A DNA stretch of 64,000 nucleotides from positions 2,232,001 to 2,296,000 of the forward strand of contig NZ_JPOE01000002.1 of the NCBI RefSeq assembly GCF_000733775.1, given 5' to 3'. The notes below the pieces were generated by a model that ran no database searches, had not been told where the DNA came from, and saw only the letters and a list, made by a program, of their open reading frames with translations. This document shows positions 37,893 through 47,437 of this stretch, in pieces; position 1 is the stretch's first letter, and each line of letters opens with the position of its first letter. The translations under genes were made by a program, and so were the position numbers. This stretch comes from Thiomonas sp. FB-Cd (GTDB lineage: Bacteria; Pseudomonadota; Gammaproteobacteria; Burkholderiales; Burkholderiaceae_C).

Positions 37893-39773
37893 TCAGGCAG
37901 CGGGTCGCGTGAGCGCGTCCTGCAAATCGCGAAACGGGCCTGGTTGCGCAGCAAGGACCGCGGGGGTTCCCCGCTGCACGATACGTCCGCAATCCATCAC
38001 CCCCACCTCGTCGACAAGCGTGGCCAGCGCGCCAAGGCGGTGCGTGATGAGTAACACCGTGCGCCCCTGCATCGCCGAGCGCAAGGTATCGAAAAGCTCG
38101 CGTTCCGTCGCCACATCCAGACCTTCGGTCGGTTCGTCCAGCAGCAGGACGGGCGCGTCTTTCAGCAAGGCGCGCGCAATCGCCACGCGCCTTGCCTGCC
38201 CACCCGAAAACCGCATGCCGCCTTCGCCCAACTGGGTGAGATAACCTTCCGGCAGACTCATGATGAAGTCGTGGATCTGCGCCACCCGGCACGCGGCGAC
38301 GACCTCGCATTCCTGCGCATCAGGCTTCGCCAAAAGCAGGTTGTCGAGCACGGTTCCGTTGAAGATATAGGCGTCTTGCGACACGACGGCGAGCAAGGCG
38401 CACGCAGCATCGGGCGCGTACGAGCGCAGCTCGTACCCGCCCACGCGCACGCTGCCCTCTTCATAGTCCCAAAAGCGTGCAAGCACATTGACGAGGCTGC
38501 TCTTGCCCGCGCCACTTGCGCCGACGATGGCCAGTCTGCCGCCGCTTTGGATATCAAACGTCAACCCATGTAGCGCCCAGGGGGGGTGCGCAGCGTAGCG
38601 CATGCAAACCGCGTCGAACGCGATGCTCGCATCTCGCGGCCGGGGCGAAGGGCCAGCGGGCGTGCTGACCTGCGGTGTCACATCGACGACGGAGAAAATG
38701 CGCCGCGCCGCGGCAAGCATTTCGCCCAGCAACTGCAAGGCCACAGGCAGCGGCGCAACCGCCTCGAATGCGGCCAAGGCAAGAAGCGCCAGCATCGCAA
38801 GATCAGCCGGGGCCATGCGGCCTGCCGCGACTTTGGGTAAAACGCCGATCACCGCCAGCCACAATGCCAGATTTGCCGCCAGACCAACCGCTCCATTGGA
38901 GCGCCCGGTCAGATCGCTCAGGCGCCTTTGCCGCGCCAGCAGATCGGCAGACTGCTGCTGCACGCGTGCGTGCCACGCCGCTTCGCTGGCGTACACGCGC
39001 AGCTCGGCGCTCCCCGCCAGCGCATCGGCGGCCGTGCTGCGCATCGCCGCGCGCAACTGCAGCGCCTGCGCACCGGGCTGGCGGCCATGCCTGCGCGTCC
39101 ACGCGGGCAACAGGACCCCGGCGGCGAACAGCAACAGCAGCGTCGACGCCGCCACGACCACGCTGAACCAGGCCATTGTGGCGATGATGACAATCACCGC
39201 TGCTGCACCCACCACGACGGGGACGAACAAACGCAGATAGACCTGGTTGAGCGTGTCGATGTCGGCCTGAATGCGTGAGAGGAGATCGGCAGCGCGGAAT
39301 TGCTGCAATCGGGCTGGTGCGAGCGGCTCAAGCCGCACGTAGAACCAGACGCGCAACCGCGCCAGAAGCCGGAACGTCGCCTCATGGGTCAACAGGCGCT
39401 CGGCGTAGCGCCCACCGGTGCGGGTGATCGCAAAGGCGCGAATCACCGCTGCCGGCGTGAAGTAATTCAGCACTGCACCGGCGGCACCGGCGGCACCGGC
39501 AATCGCCATCGCCGAGACAAACCAGCCCGATAACGCAAGGAGACCGACGTTCGCCAGCAGTCCGGCAAGCGCCACTGCTGCTCCCCCCATCATCCAGCGC
39601 CAATAGGGCAGGAACAGTCTCCAGAGTCGCACCAGATCGGCGCGTGCCTGGCGCGGATCGCTCGGAGCACCGTCGTCGTCGCCGGGCACAAGCTCGGGCA
39701 GTGCGGTCGTGGCATCATGCGCAGCACGTACCGCTGCGCCTTGCACGGGTGTCGGTGCATCTTGGCGCTTCAT
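37893..39773 (-). CDS. cydC: CydC, heterodimeric ABC exporter subunit for cytochrome bd assembly
   Basis: The 626-residue protein has an N-terminal six-helix domain and a C-terminal ATPase with Walker A VGASGAGKSS, signature FSGGQARR, Walker B VLLLDEPTEG and H-loop ITHRL. It begins inside the cydD stop (four-base overlap), so the two are coupled. CydDC exports cysteine and glutathione and is needed to assemble cytochrome bd and periplasmic cytochromes. The pair is convergent with cydABX, 125 bases away. The order cydD-cydC and the less canonical N-terminal extension (about 45 residues) support CydC rather than CydD. Confidence 0.92.
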   Translation of the reverse strand: MKRQDAPTPVQGAAVRAAHDATTALPELVPGDDDGAPSDPRQARADLVRLWRLFLPYWRWMMGGAAVALAGLLANVGLLALSGWFVSAMAIAGAAGAAGAVLNYFTPAAVIRAFAITRTGGRYAERLLTHEATFRLLARLRVWFYVRLEPLAPARLQQFRAADLLSRIQADIDTLNQVYLRLFVPVVVGAAAVIVIIATMAWFSVVVAASTLLLLFAAGVLLPAWTRRHGRQPGAQALQLRAAMRSTAADALAGSAELRVYASEAAWHARVQQQSADLLARQRRLSDLTGRSNGAVGLAANLALWLAVIGVLPKVAAGRMAPADLAMLALLALAAFEAVAPLPVALQLLGEMLAAARRIFSVVDVTPQVSTPAGPSPRPRDASIAFDAVCMRYAAHPPWALHGLTFDIQSGGRLAIVGASGAGKSSLVNVLARFWDYEEGSVRVGGYELRSYAPDAACALLAVVSQDAYIFNGTVLDNLLLAKPDAQECEVVAACRVAQIHDFIMSLPEGYLTQLGEGGMRFSGGQARRVAIARALLKDAPVLLLDEPTEGLDVATERELFDTLRSAMQGRTVLLITHRLGALATLVDEVGVMDCGRIVQRGTPAVLAAQPGPFRDLQDALTRPAA

Positions 39774-41572
39774 GCCACTTCTGCACCGGTCTGCAGCATG
39801 CGCGCGAAGGCACCGCCGGCGTGCGCCAGTCGCTCGCGCGGCCCCGCATCCACCACGCGCCCGGCGTCAAGCACGACGACATGGTCCGCGAGCGCAAGGG
39901 TATGCAGCCGGTGGGTGAGCATGAGCACGGTTCGACCGCGCGCGAGTACCGCTAATGAGTCCATCACTTCACGTTGACTGCGCGCATCCAGATGCGCCGT
40001 GGGCTCGTCGAGCACCAGAACCGGAGCGTCTTTCAGGAACGCACGCGCCAGCGCGATGCGCTGAACCTGTCCGCCGGACAGCCCCGCGCCACGCTCGCCG
40101 AGCATCGTGTCGTAGCCGTGGGGGAGCGCACGAATGAACGCGTCAGCCTGCGCGGTGCGGGCGCAAGCCACAATTGCATCCAGGGATGCATCCGGTTTGC
40201 CCAAGCGGATGTTGTCGGCCACGCTGCCTGCAAAGACGTGCGCGCGCTGCGCAACCCAGGCGAGCTGCGCAAGCCATGCGTCTTCGCTCACCTCGGCAAG
40301 ATCCACACCCGACACCAAGATGCGCCCGCGCTGCGCGCGGACGAAACCCAACAGCACGTTAAGAGCCGTGCTCTTGCCCGTGCCGCTGGCGCCGACAACG
40401 GCGGTGACGCTGTTCGCGGGGACTTCAAAGCTGCATCCGGCAAGAGCCTCGTGCTTGCCGTCATAGCTCACAAACACTTCGTCAAAGCGGATCGTGTGGG
40501 CAACGCGCGGCAGGCTTGCCAGCCCATTGCGGCGTGCAGGAAGCGGTTCAGCGAGGATCTGCAGGATGCGTTCGGAGGCCCCGATCGCGTCCATGCGCAA
40601 ATGGTAGACGGCGCCCATGTTGCGCAGCGGCGCGTAAAACTCCGGAGCGAGCAGGAGCACGAAGAATCCTGGCAAAAAATGCAGCTCTCCCCACAGCAGC
40701 CGAAAGCCGATGAGCACTGCGACAAGTGCAATGCCCGCGGTTGCCAGAAACTCCAGCACCACCGACGACAGGAACGCCACGCGCAGCACTTGCATGGTGC
40801 TGGTGCGGTAGTTGTCCGAGATCTCCGCCACCACGTTAGCCTCGCGCTTGCTGGCACCAAACAGCTTCAGCGTCGTCAACCCTTGCAGCGTGTCGAGAAG
40901 GCGACCCGACAGGTACGCCAGCTTGCGCCACTGCCGCTGGTTGAGCTCCTCGGTGCCTTTGCCGATCAGCCACATGAACAGCGGGATCAACGGCCCCGTG
41001 ATCAGCAGCACAGTCCCAGAAATCCAGTCAACCGGCAAGACGGCGATCAGAATCATCAGTGGTGCAAGCCCCGTGATACTCATGGTCGGCACATAGCGCG
41101 CGTAGTAGCCTTCCAGCGCCTCCACCCCGTTGACGACGCTATTGAGCAAATCACCACGCGATTTGCCTGCAATCCACACCGGGCCCAGGCGCTGCACGTG
41201 GGCTAGAAGCTTTGCGCGCAGATCCTGCCGCAGTTGCGCCCCAGCCTTGAACGCGACGCGCTCCGATGCCTGCACCAGGGCAAAACGCATGACGAAGATG
41301 GGCAGCAGCGCGGCAAGCCATGGCCACAGCGCGGCAAGCCGCGCATGGCGCATCACGCCGGCGTTGATGACCCAGGCAAGAAGCGCCGCCTGCCCGACCA
41401 GCAACAAGCCAGATCCCAGCCCCAGTGCCACCGCAATGTTGAGTTGGCGCTTGAGCCGCGGCTTGAAGCTCTTGAGCCAGACTTCAGGCTCGACTGCGGC
41501 AACGGAAGCTTCAGGAGTGGCGGACATGGAGTGCGATGCGCCAATGAAGGGCGTGAGCATGATGTTAGCCAT
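39770..41572 (-). CDS. cydD: CydD, heterodimeric ABC exporter subunit for cytochrome bd assembly
   Basis: The ABC exporter half has six membrane helices and an ATPase domain with VGASGTGKST, LSGGQVQR, LVLDEPTAHLD and LTHRLHTL. Several starts are possible: ATG 41572, 41560 or 41527; 41572 is given. The frame remains open to 41680, but that region contains the candidate FNR site for the divergent flavoprotein gene and so is unlikely to be coding. Product about 600 residues. It is the first gene of cydDC. Confidence 0.9.
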   Translation of the reverse strand: MANIMLTPFIGASHSMSATPEASVAAVEPEVWLKSFKPRLKRQLNIAVALGLGSGLLLVGQAALLAWVINAGVMRHARLAALWPWLAALLPIFVMRFALVQASERVAFKAGAQLRQDLRAKLLAHVQRLGPVWIAGKSRGDLLNSVVNGVEALEGYYARYVPTMSITGLAPLMILIAVLPVDWISGTVLLITGPLIPLFMWLIGKGTEELNQRQWRKLAYLSGRLLDTLQGLTTLKLFGASKREANVVAEISDNYRTSTMQVLRVAFLSSVVLEFLATAGIALVAVLIGFRLLWGELHFLPGFFVLLLAPEFYAPLRNMGAVYHLRMDAIGASERILQILAEPLPARRNGLASLPRVAHTIRFDEVFVSYDGKHEALAGCSFEVPANSVTAVVGASGTGKSTALNVLLGFVRAQRGRILVSGVDLAEVSEDAWLAQLAWVAQRAHVFAGSVADNIRLGKPDASLDAIVACARTAQADAFIRALPHGYDTMLGERGAGLSGGQVQRIALARAFLKDAPVLVLDEPTAHLDARSQREVMDSLAVLARGRTVLMLTHRLHTLALADHVVVLDAGRVVDAGPRERLAHAGGAFARMLQTGAEVA

Positions 41573-41635
41573 GCCACCGCTGGCGCGCAGCTCGGGCAAT
41601 CGCTTTCGTACCCCATTTTTGCGCATGCCCAATGC

Positions 41636-41677
41636 TTGACGCGGGTCAAAAGTGAGTTGCATCCAGATGCCTAGACT
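41636..41677 (+). promoter_or_regulatory. Candidate class II FNR/ANR promoter for the SQR-like gene
   Basis: TTGACGCGGGTCAA (41636-41649) is a perfect inverted repeat TTGAC-N4-GTCAA. After 22 bases TAGACT (41672-41677) follows, identical to the hexamer in the kinase promoter. The predicted start is near 41684, 55 bases before the gene. The site also lies 64 bases upstream of cydD and could affect it, though no leftward -10 has matching spacing. Confidence 0.62.
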
Positions 41678-41738
41678 CACTGCTGATGTTCACCGTCGCG
41701 CAGCTGCTGCGTGATCCATCCATTCCGGGGCACTAGTC

Positions 41739-42929
41739 ATGACAACGTCGGCATCACCACCCGCACCGCGCCTGCTCATCGCCGGCGCCGGGTTCGGCGG
41801 ACTCACCGCCGCACGCAGGCTGCGCAGGCTGCTGCCACGCGCCGAGATCACCCTCGTTGCCCCGCAGGACGAGTTCCAATATCTGCCCAGTTTGATCTGG
41901 ATTCCCACGGGCTTGCGCCGCGGCCCGGAGCTGCGCCACCGCATCACGCCCATGCTTTCGCGACTGCGTGTGCGCTACCTCCAGGCTGCGGCCACTGGCC
42001 TCGATTCCGCCGAGCGGTTGCTGCGCACCACCGCAGGCGATGTGCCCTACGACGCCTTGGTCATTGCCACGGGCGGCGCATGGCTTAAGAGCTTGCCCGG
42101 TGCCAAAGGCGTCCATGGTGTGTGTGAGGGCGTCGACGCCGCCTTGCAGGTGCGCGAGCGCCTGCAGGAGCTTCTGAAGGGTGGTGGCGGGCGCATCGCC
42201 CTGAGTTTCGCCACCAATCCCAAGGAGCCGGGTGCGCTGCGTGGTGGGCCTGTGTTCGAAATGCTGTTCGGCCTCGACACCTGGCTGCGCCGGCAGGGCG
42301 TGCGCGACAAGTTCGAGCTCACCTTTTTCCATGCGTCAACGATGCCGGGGCAGCGCCTGGGGGAAGCGGCGGTGAAGATGCTGCTTGCGCGCATGCAGCG
42401 CCAAGGCATCCGCACCGTACTGGGGAAGAAACTTGCCGGCTTCGATGACCAAAACGTACAGCTCGACGCGAATGAGACGATTGCCAGTGACCTCACGCTG
42501 TTTATTCCTGGCATGCGCGGGCAGGACTGGTTCGCCAACACGAGCCTTGAGCTTTCGGCGGGAGGCTTTCTCCAGGCTGATGCGTTGTGCCGCACATCCG
42601 CGCCCGACGTGTATGTCGTCGGTGATGCCGGCAGCTACCCCGGCCCTGACTGGCTGCCCAAGCAGGCCCATATGGCGGACCTGCAAGCGCACGCCGTGGC
42701 GCGCAACATTGCCGACGTGCTGCGCGGACGCGCGCCCAGTCACGAGCCGCGCCCCGAGCTCGTGTGCATCGTCGACTCGATCGACAGTGGCGTGCTGGTA
42801 TGGCGCAGCCGCCAGCACAACTTCATGCTCGCGAGCCGATGGCTTCATCATGCCAAGCGCGTTTTCGAGTGGTACTACCTGCGCGATCTGCGCGCCGCTG
42901 AGGCCTCAGCCGTGACAGCTTCCGCGTAG
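41739..42929 (+). CDS. SQR/FCSD-like FAD-dependent pyridine nucleotide-disulfide oxidoreductase
   Basis: The 396-residue flavoprotein has the N-terminal FAD motif LIAGAGFGGLTAARRL, the second GG doublet IATGGAWL and the FAD motif VYVVGDAGSY near residue 292. The overall layout, including FQYLPSLIWIPTG, resembles sulfide:quinone oxidoreductases and flavocytochrome c sulfide dehydrogenase. Cysteines are at 129, 284 and 343. The middle redox Cys expected in an SQR (about residue 160-170) is not there: the region reads GALRGGPVFEM. So it may oxidise something other than sulfide, or act like an NDH-2 relative. It is divergent from cydDC and has an FNR-like promoter. Confidence 0.8.
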   Translation: MTTSASPPAPRLLIAGAGFGGLTAARRLRRLLPRAEITLVAPQDEFQYLPSLIWIPTGLRRGPELRHRITPMLSRLRVRYLQAAATGLDSAERLLRTTAGDVPYDALVIATGGAWLKSLPGAKGVHGVCEGVDAALQVRERLQELLKGGGGRIALSFATNPKEPGALRGGPVFEMLFGLDTWLRRQGVRDKFELTFFHASTMPGQRLGEAAVKMLLARMQRQGIRTVLGKKLAGFDDQNVQLDANETIASDLTLFIPGMRGQDWFANTSLELSAGGFLQADALCRTSAPDVYVVGDAGSYPGPDWLPKQAHMADLQAHAVARNIADVLRGRAPSHEPRPELVCIVDSIDSGVLVWRSRQHNFMLASRWLHHAKRVFEWYYLRDLRAAEASAVTASA

Positions 42930-43703
42930 GTCTGTTGCCAGGGTTGACCTGGAGGCACAACTCCGCCGCGTCGCGGGCCGGGCGCCGAAACCGACTTCCG
43001 CGGCCGTTCCTCGGGGATTGCCGTTTTGCGCGAACCCTGGGCTGGCCAAGTCTTGACCGTCATCGGGCTCGAGCGGCAGTCCAATTCGCCATCGCAAACC
43101 CAGGTCAACTGCGCGCCGCAGGACCCAAACCAAGTGATTTCGCCTGAAATTTTTCCCACCTCTGGCGCGGCAGCGGATGCTGTCCAGAGTGAGGGCGGAC
43201 CTGCGGCGATGCGCGACCAGCTGGACGTGGCGCTTCGCCGCGGCTTGGAAGCGTGCGTCCCAACCCCATGAGCACGCGCCAGGCGTACACAGGCGAAGGG
43301 CTGTCACCAGGGCACCGGGGCCCAAGTGGGGTTGCGCATGGAGTTGCCGTGCTGCGACGGGATCTTCGAAGCACCGAGCGCCAATGACTGCCCTTTTCGA
43401 GCGTGAATCTGGGGTTTGGATCCCGATGGACGCCAGGAAACCGGGCTCGAAGGGCGAACGTCGAGCCCGGCACCATCGTGGCGTCGGGCAACTGTGCGCA
43501 AGGCGGCGCGAGGATGACGTGAATGTAATCACACAGTCACGCAGTAGACACCATGGAGGGTCTAAAGTTTCCAACATCAGAGGTCAATCCTCAGCAATGC
43601 GCGGCACCGGGTCGTGATACAGCGGTGGGCGATTCAATGATCCCGGTTTTGGGACATGTCCGCCAGACTTGCTCCGCGAGGATTTTTCAAAAGGAGAACG
43701 ATC
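42930..43703. other. Intergenic stretch of about 770 bases, no gene recognised
   Basis: Frames on both strands (for example 43177-43617 plus, 42906-43577 minus) are Arg/Pro-rich with no recognisable domain and no good ribosome site; I treat them as shadows. It separates the flavoprotein gene from the SHOCT/LTXXQ genes and probably holds their promoter. Confidence 0.5.
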
Positions 43704-43964
43704 ATGATGTGGTTCAACCATCCTGGCGGGTTCGGTTACGGCTACGGGTACGGAATGATGGGCGGCTTCGGCTGGATCTTCATGATTCTGATCATCGTCG
43801 TTGTCTTTGTGTTGCTGTTCGGCGTATTCCGACAGTTCGTGGATGATCGCCGTGATCGTCGGATGCTCACGCGTGGAGCACGCGACATTTTGGACGAGCG
43901 TTATGCCCGCGGCGAAATCGACGCCGATGAGTACAAGCGCAAGCGTGCCGATCTTGATGCCTGA
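43704..43964 (+). CDS. Small membrane protein with SHOCT domain
   Basis: The 86-residue protein starts at ATG 43704 after a strong AAAAGGAG. A Gly/Tyr-rich N-terminus is followed by one membrane helix (IFMILIIVVVFVLLFGVF) and a C-terminal SHOCT domain: ARDILDERYARGEIDADEYK. SHOCT domains are short helical hairpins found at the ends of membrane or oligomerising proteins. It is 70 bases upstream of the LTXXQ protein, and both may respond to the CusRS-like system downstream. The specific role is unknown. Confidence 0.85.
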   Translation: MMWFNHPGGFGYGYGYGMMGGFGWIFMILIIVVVFVLLFGVFRQFVDDRRDRRMLTRGARDILDERYARGEIDADEYKRKRADLDA

Positions 43965-44033
43965 TCACATTCCCCGCGCTCTGTGGTAACGGGGCCATTT
44001 GCAAGCGTTTTCGTTTTTCACAAGGAGATCATC

Positions 44034-44750
44034 ATGAACAAGCAAACCATGCGTGCACTCGTTGCCGCACCTGCGCTGTCCTTGGCCTTGGCCGCGGGCG
44101 GCTTTGTCGCGACGCACGCTGCCGAGCCGGCCAGCTCTGCAGCCCCCTCCTATGGGCCCGGTTACGGTATGGGGCCTGGCATGATGGGCGGCTATGGTCC
44201 GTGGGGCAATGCTCCCGGTGGTGGTGGCTACGCCTCTGGTGCAGGCTATCACCGAGGCGGGCCTGGCGGCTATGGCCCCGGATCGTCCGCACGAGGCTTC
44301 GGTTATGGCGCCCCCTGGATGATGGGTGGTGGTTATGGCGGCTTCGGCATGGGCCCGTGGATGATGGGCGGTGGCTATGGCGGCTATGGCATGGGCCCGT
44401 GGATGATGGGCGGCGGCTATGGCGGCTATGGCATGTGGGGGCATGGTGCAGGCGCCGCGTTGGGCTTGACCGATGCCCAGCAGCAGAAGATTGCGGCGAT
44501 CGAAGACGCGCAGTTCAAGAAACAGTGGGCATTGATGCCGCAAATGCACGCGGCGATGTTGGCGTCTTCGCGCAACTTTGAGGCTGGAAAGATTGACGTT
44601 GACGCGGCAATGAAGTCAGCCAAGGCGATGGAGGACCTGCGCCTGCAGATGTTGCGTAATCACCTCGAGGCGGTCAAGCAGATTGACGCCGTGCTGACGC
44701 CAGAGCAGCGCGCCAAACTTCAACAGGGCAGACCATGGCGCTCGCAGTAG
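44034..44750 (+). CDS. Periplasmic Spy/CpxP-like LTXXQ protein with Gly/Met-rich repeats
   Basis: The 238-residue protein starts at ATG 44034 after CAAGGAG. It has a signal peptide cut near THA-AEP, then about 115 residues rich in Gly, Tyr, Met and Trp, including three 14-residue repeats PWMMGGGYGGYGMG. The C-terminal part is helical with two LTXXQ motifs (LGLTDAQQQKI and LTPEQRAKL), as in Spy/CpxP/CnrX-like periplasmic chaperones and metal sensors. The Met-rich repeats could bind Cu(I) or Ag(I). The adjacent CusRS-like pair supports a copper/silver or envelope-stress role; this is inferred. Confidence 0.82.
   Translation: MNKQTMRALVAAPALSLALAAGGFVATHAAEPASSAAPSYGPGYGMGPGMMGGYGPWGNAPGGGGYASGAGYHRGGPGGYGPGSSARGFGYGAPWMMGGGYGGFGMGPWMMGGGYGGYGMGPWMMGGGYGGYGMWGHGAGAALGLTDAQQQKIAAIEDAQFKKQWALMPQMHAAMLASSRNFEAGKIDVDAAMKSAKAMEDLRLQMLRNHLEAVKQIDAVLTPEQRAKLQQGRPWRSQ
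44313..44438 (+). repeat. Three tandem 42-base repeats inside the LTXXQ gene
   Basis: Units at 44313-44354, 44355-44396 and 44397-44438 each encode a 14-residue PWMMGGGYGG-type unit. Units 2 and 3 differ by one or a few bases, unit 1 slightly more (Phe for Tyr). Being in frame, unit number could vary without breaking the gene. Confidence 0.85.
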
Positions 44751-44918
44751 ACGCAGTACACGGGTGACCGTGTGGTTGAGACCGAAAACAACTCACGAGG
44801 TCCAAGCCGGGCCGTACAAAGCACCGAAATGCAGCTTTGTACGGCCTGCTGACGACGGTCCGAATAATCGGGCTTTTGAGATCCTTTCCGTGGTCAGCGC
44901 CCGAGAGTCCTGCGCGGC

Positions 44919-45145
44919 TCAGACGCGCGCCAGAGTTGCCCCTTGATGTGCACCGGCGGGCTGCTTTTTCCGGTGGCATGGCTGCCCCCCGCGCGCTTGG
45001 CACATTGTGAACGGGCTGACACGCTCGGCGCCGTCCTCGAAGCTGCACTTCGTGCACGCAAAGCAGACCGGCGTTTGGCGGCCGTCTTTTGCCACCTGCT
45101 CACAGCAGGCGCAGGTGCGGCTAGTATTTGGCTGCCGCATGCCAG
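44919..45145 (-). pseudogene. TnpB zinc-ribbon remnant
   Basis: The minus strand encodes RQPNTSRTCACCEQVAKDGR then QTPVCFACTKCSFEDGAERV, clearly the CX2C...CX2C zinc ribbon of IS200/IS605 TnpB (relatives read NTS-TC--CG-V...F-C--CGFE-NAD). One Cys-Gly is altered, the final RuvC-III Asp region (NADxxGAxN) is replaced by GAERVSPFT, and nothing else of the protein is present. It lies in the 600-base gap 44751-45360, where I see no other gene. A decayed fragment. Confidence 0.65.
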
Positions 45146-45360
45146 GCGACTTTTCGCCACCGTGGGAGCTTGCCGCGCAGTTTACGGCGGAATGTACCCC
45201 CCAGCGCGATCGAGGATGGAACAGATCAGGCGCCGTCTGGCCAGCCCAACCCTGTCGTTTGCAAGAATGTCATACTCCTTTTTGCCTGCAGTTGGCGTTG
45301 CCGCTCGAGTCGGGCAATACGGGGCAGAATTGAAGGCGGTCACTTTGTTCGGGAGCGTTG

Positions 45361-46044
45361 ATGAAACTGCTGCTTGTCGAGGATGAAATCAAGACCGGCT
45401 CGTATCTCAAGCAGGGACTCACCGAGTCCGGATTCATCGTGGACTGGGCGCGCAGCGGCTTGGATGGCCATCATCAGGCGATGACCATGGCATACGATCT
45501 GATCGTGCTTGACATCATGCTGCCCGACGTCGATGGTTGGCGCATCTTGCGCTCGCTGCGCGAGAGCGGAAACGACACGCCGGTGCTGTTCCTGACCGCG
45601 CGCGATAGCGTCGAGGATCGGGTCAAGGGGCTCGAGCTGGGTGCCGATGACTATCTTGTCAAGCCGTTCGCGTTCACTGAACTGCTTGCGCGCGTGCGCA
45701 CGCTGTTGCGGCGCGGGCGTAGTGCGCCGCCGACCGAGTCCCTTCAGGTGGCTGATCTGATTCTCGATCTTCCCCGTCGTCGCGCCGCCAGAGGCGGGAC
45801 ACGCATTGCCCTCAGCAGCAAGGAGTTCGCACTTCTCGAACTTCTGATCCGCCGCCAGGGCGAGGTCCTACCCCGCTCCTTGATTGCTTCGCAGGTGTGG
45901 GACATGAACTTTGACAGCGACACGAACGTGATCGACGTCGCCATCCGGCGCCTGCGCGCGAAGATCGATGATGGCTTCGAGCCCAAACTGATCCAGACCG
46001 TGCGCGGCATGGGCTACACCCTGGATGTGCCCGATGCGCCGTGA
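45361..46044 (+). CDS. OmpR-family heavy-metal response regulator (CusR/CopR-like)
   Basis: The 227-residue regulator starts at ATG 45361 ([20 protein letters not shown]); a TTG lies one codon upstream. The receiver domain has the DE pair, phosphorylated Asp in LIVLDIMLP and Lys in YLVKPFAF. The winged-helix output domain ends with [17 protein letters not shown] and [10 protein letters not shown]. The sequence is of the CusR/CopR/IrlR group, which controls copper/silver efflux. It overlaps the kinase gene. No efflux pump is adjacent; the nearby LTXXQ and SHOCT genes are possible targets. Confidence 0.92.
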   Translation: MKLLLVEDEIKTGSYLKQGLTESGFIVDWARSGLDGHHQAMTMAYDLIVLDIMLPDVDGWRILRSLRESGNDTPVLFLTARDSVEDRVKGLELGADDYLVKPFAFTELLARVRTLLRRGRSAPPTESLQVADLILDLPRRRAARGGTRIALSSKEFALLELLIRRQGEVLPRSLIASQVWDMNFDSDTNVIDVAIRRLRAKIDDGFEPKLIQTVRGMGYTLDVPDAP

Positions 46045-47437
46045 CGATGGCATGCGCCGTCCGACCTCCCTGGCGGTCCGCGTCACACTGTTGGTTGGGC
46101 TCGCGACGACCACGATGTTCCTGCTTGCAGCCTGGGGCATCGAGCGTTCGATCGAACGGCATTTCGCGCAAATGGACCTTGTCGAGCTTCAGGGTGCGTG
46201 GCAGTCGGTCAGTGCAGCACTCAAATCGATGAATCGCGCAACGAACGGCGCATCGGAACAACGCAGGCTGGCCGATGCGGTGGCGGGAAGCCACAATGTC
46301 TATGTGCTTGTGCGCGACGCCAGCGGCCACCGTCTCTACGAGACGACGCCGCCAGCGCTGTCGGCGTTGACGCGCGGAACTCCTGCGGCCGAAAGCCTCA
46401 ACCTGGATACGCTTGTGGTCTGGAAGACGCCACAACACACCTACCGCGGCGCGGTGTTGCGCAGCGGCCGGGACACCGTGGTCATGGCCACGACGATCGA
46501 CTTCCATCTGCAATACCTGCTGCAGTTGCAGGAAGCGCTGTGGGCAGGAACGCTGCTGGCAAGCGTTGTCAGCGTGTTCATCGCACGCCTGGCTGTGCAG
46601 CAGGGGCACGCGCCCCTTCGTCGCATCAGCGCCCGAATGCGTGAGATGACGACCGAGCGGCTTCATGTACGTCTGAGTCCCCAACAGGTTCCGGTTGAGC
46701 TGGCTGATCTTGTGATCGCCTTTAACGCGATGTTGACGCGCATCGAGCAGAGTTTTCTGCGGCTGCGGGATGTGTCGGCCGACATTGCCCACGAGCTGCG
46801 TACCCCTGTCACGAACCTGACGACGCACACCCAGGTGGCGCTGTCCAAGGCGCGCGACGTCGAGGCCTATCGGGAAGTCCTTTATTCGAACCTCGAGGAA
46901 TTTGAGCGCATGGGTTCGATGATCAGCGACATGTTGTTTCTGGCCCAGGCCGAGCAGGGTCTCACAAAACAGCGCACCGAGAGCGTTGATCTCGCGGTCG
47001 AAGTGCGGGCCCTGTTCGACTACTTCGAGGCTTGGGCGGAGGAGCGCAAGGTGGGGCTCGAACTCGAAGGCGGTGCCAGTGCAGTCGATGGTGACCGCGC
47101 GATGTTGCGCCGCGCACTCAGCAACTTGATTACCAATGCGATCCGCTACGCACCATCCGGCCAAGCAATCGTCGTGAGCCTGTCGCAGAACGGCCAGCGG
47201 GTCAGCGTCAAGGTCTGCAACCCGGGTCCTGACATTGCGCCGGAACACCTGGGGCATCTTTTCGAGCGCTTCTACCGGGTTGATCCCTCACGCCAACGGC
47301 GCGGCGAAGGCGCTGGCCTGGGGCTGGCCATCGTCAAATCGATCGTCGAAGCTCACGGCGGTGAGGTCTCGGTGACGTCAACGCACGGGACGACGTGTTT
47401 CGTGATGCACCTTCGCGCGGCAGGCCCCCAGACATAG
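46025..47437 (+). CDS. Heavy-metal sensor histidine kinase (CusS-like)
   Basis: The 470-residue kinase (ATG 46025; ATG 46034 also possible) overlaps the regulator by 20 bases. It has a helix at about 17-38, a periplasmic domain of about 130 residues, a second helix near 175, a HAMP domain ([18 protein letters not shown]), and HisKA with [17 protein letters not shown], phospho-acceptor His. The ATPase domain has [13 protein letters not shown] (N box) and [14 protein letters not shown] (G box). The architecture and sequence match CusS/CopS-type metal sensors. Periplasmic metal ligands were not obvious by eye. Confidence 0.92.
   Translation: MCPMRRDDGMRRPTSLAVRVTLLVGLATTTMFLLAAWGIERSIERHFAQMDLVELQGAWQSVSAALKSMNRATNGASEQRRLADAVAGSHNVYVLVRDASGHRLYETTPPALSALTRGTPAAESLNLDTLVVWKTPQHTYRGAVLRSGRDTVVMATTIDFHLQYLLQLQEALWAGTLLASVVSVFIARLAVQQGHAPLRRISARMREMTTERLHVRLSPQQVPVELADLVIAFNAMLTRIEQSFLRLRDVSADIAHELRTPVTNLTTHTQVALSKARDVEAYREVLYSNLEEFERMGSMISDMLFLAQAEQGLTKQRTESVDLAVEVRALFDYFEAWAEERKVGLELEGGASAVDGDRAMLRRALSNLITNAIRYAPSGQAIVVSLSQNGQRVSVKVCNPGPDIAPEHLGHLFERFYRVDPSRQRRGEGAGLGLAIVKSIVEAHGGEVSVTSTHGTTCFVMHLRAAGPQT

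Noticed and set aside
41605..41649. FNR-like box at 41636 acting leftward on cydD
   Set aside because: No TANNNT hexamer at the 22-base spacing on the minus strand; only the rightward promoter is supported.
42906..43617. Long overlapping open frames on both strands in the gap after the SQR-like gene
   Set aside because: Arg/Pro/Ser-rich shadow composition, no domain, no ribosome site; typical of GC-rich noncoding DNA.
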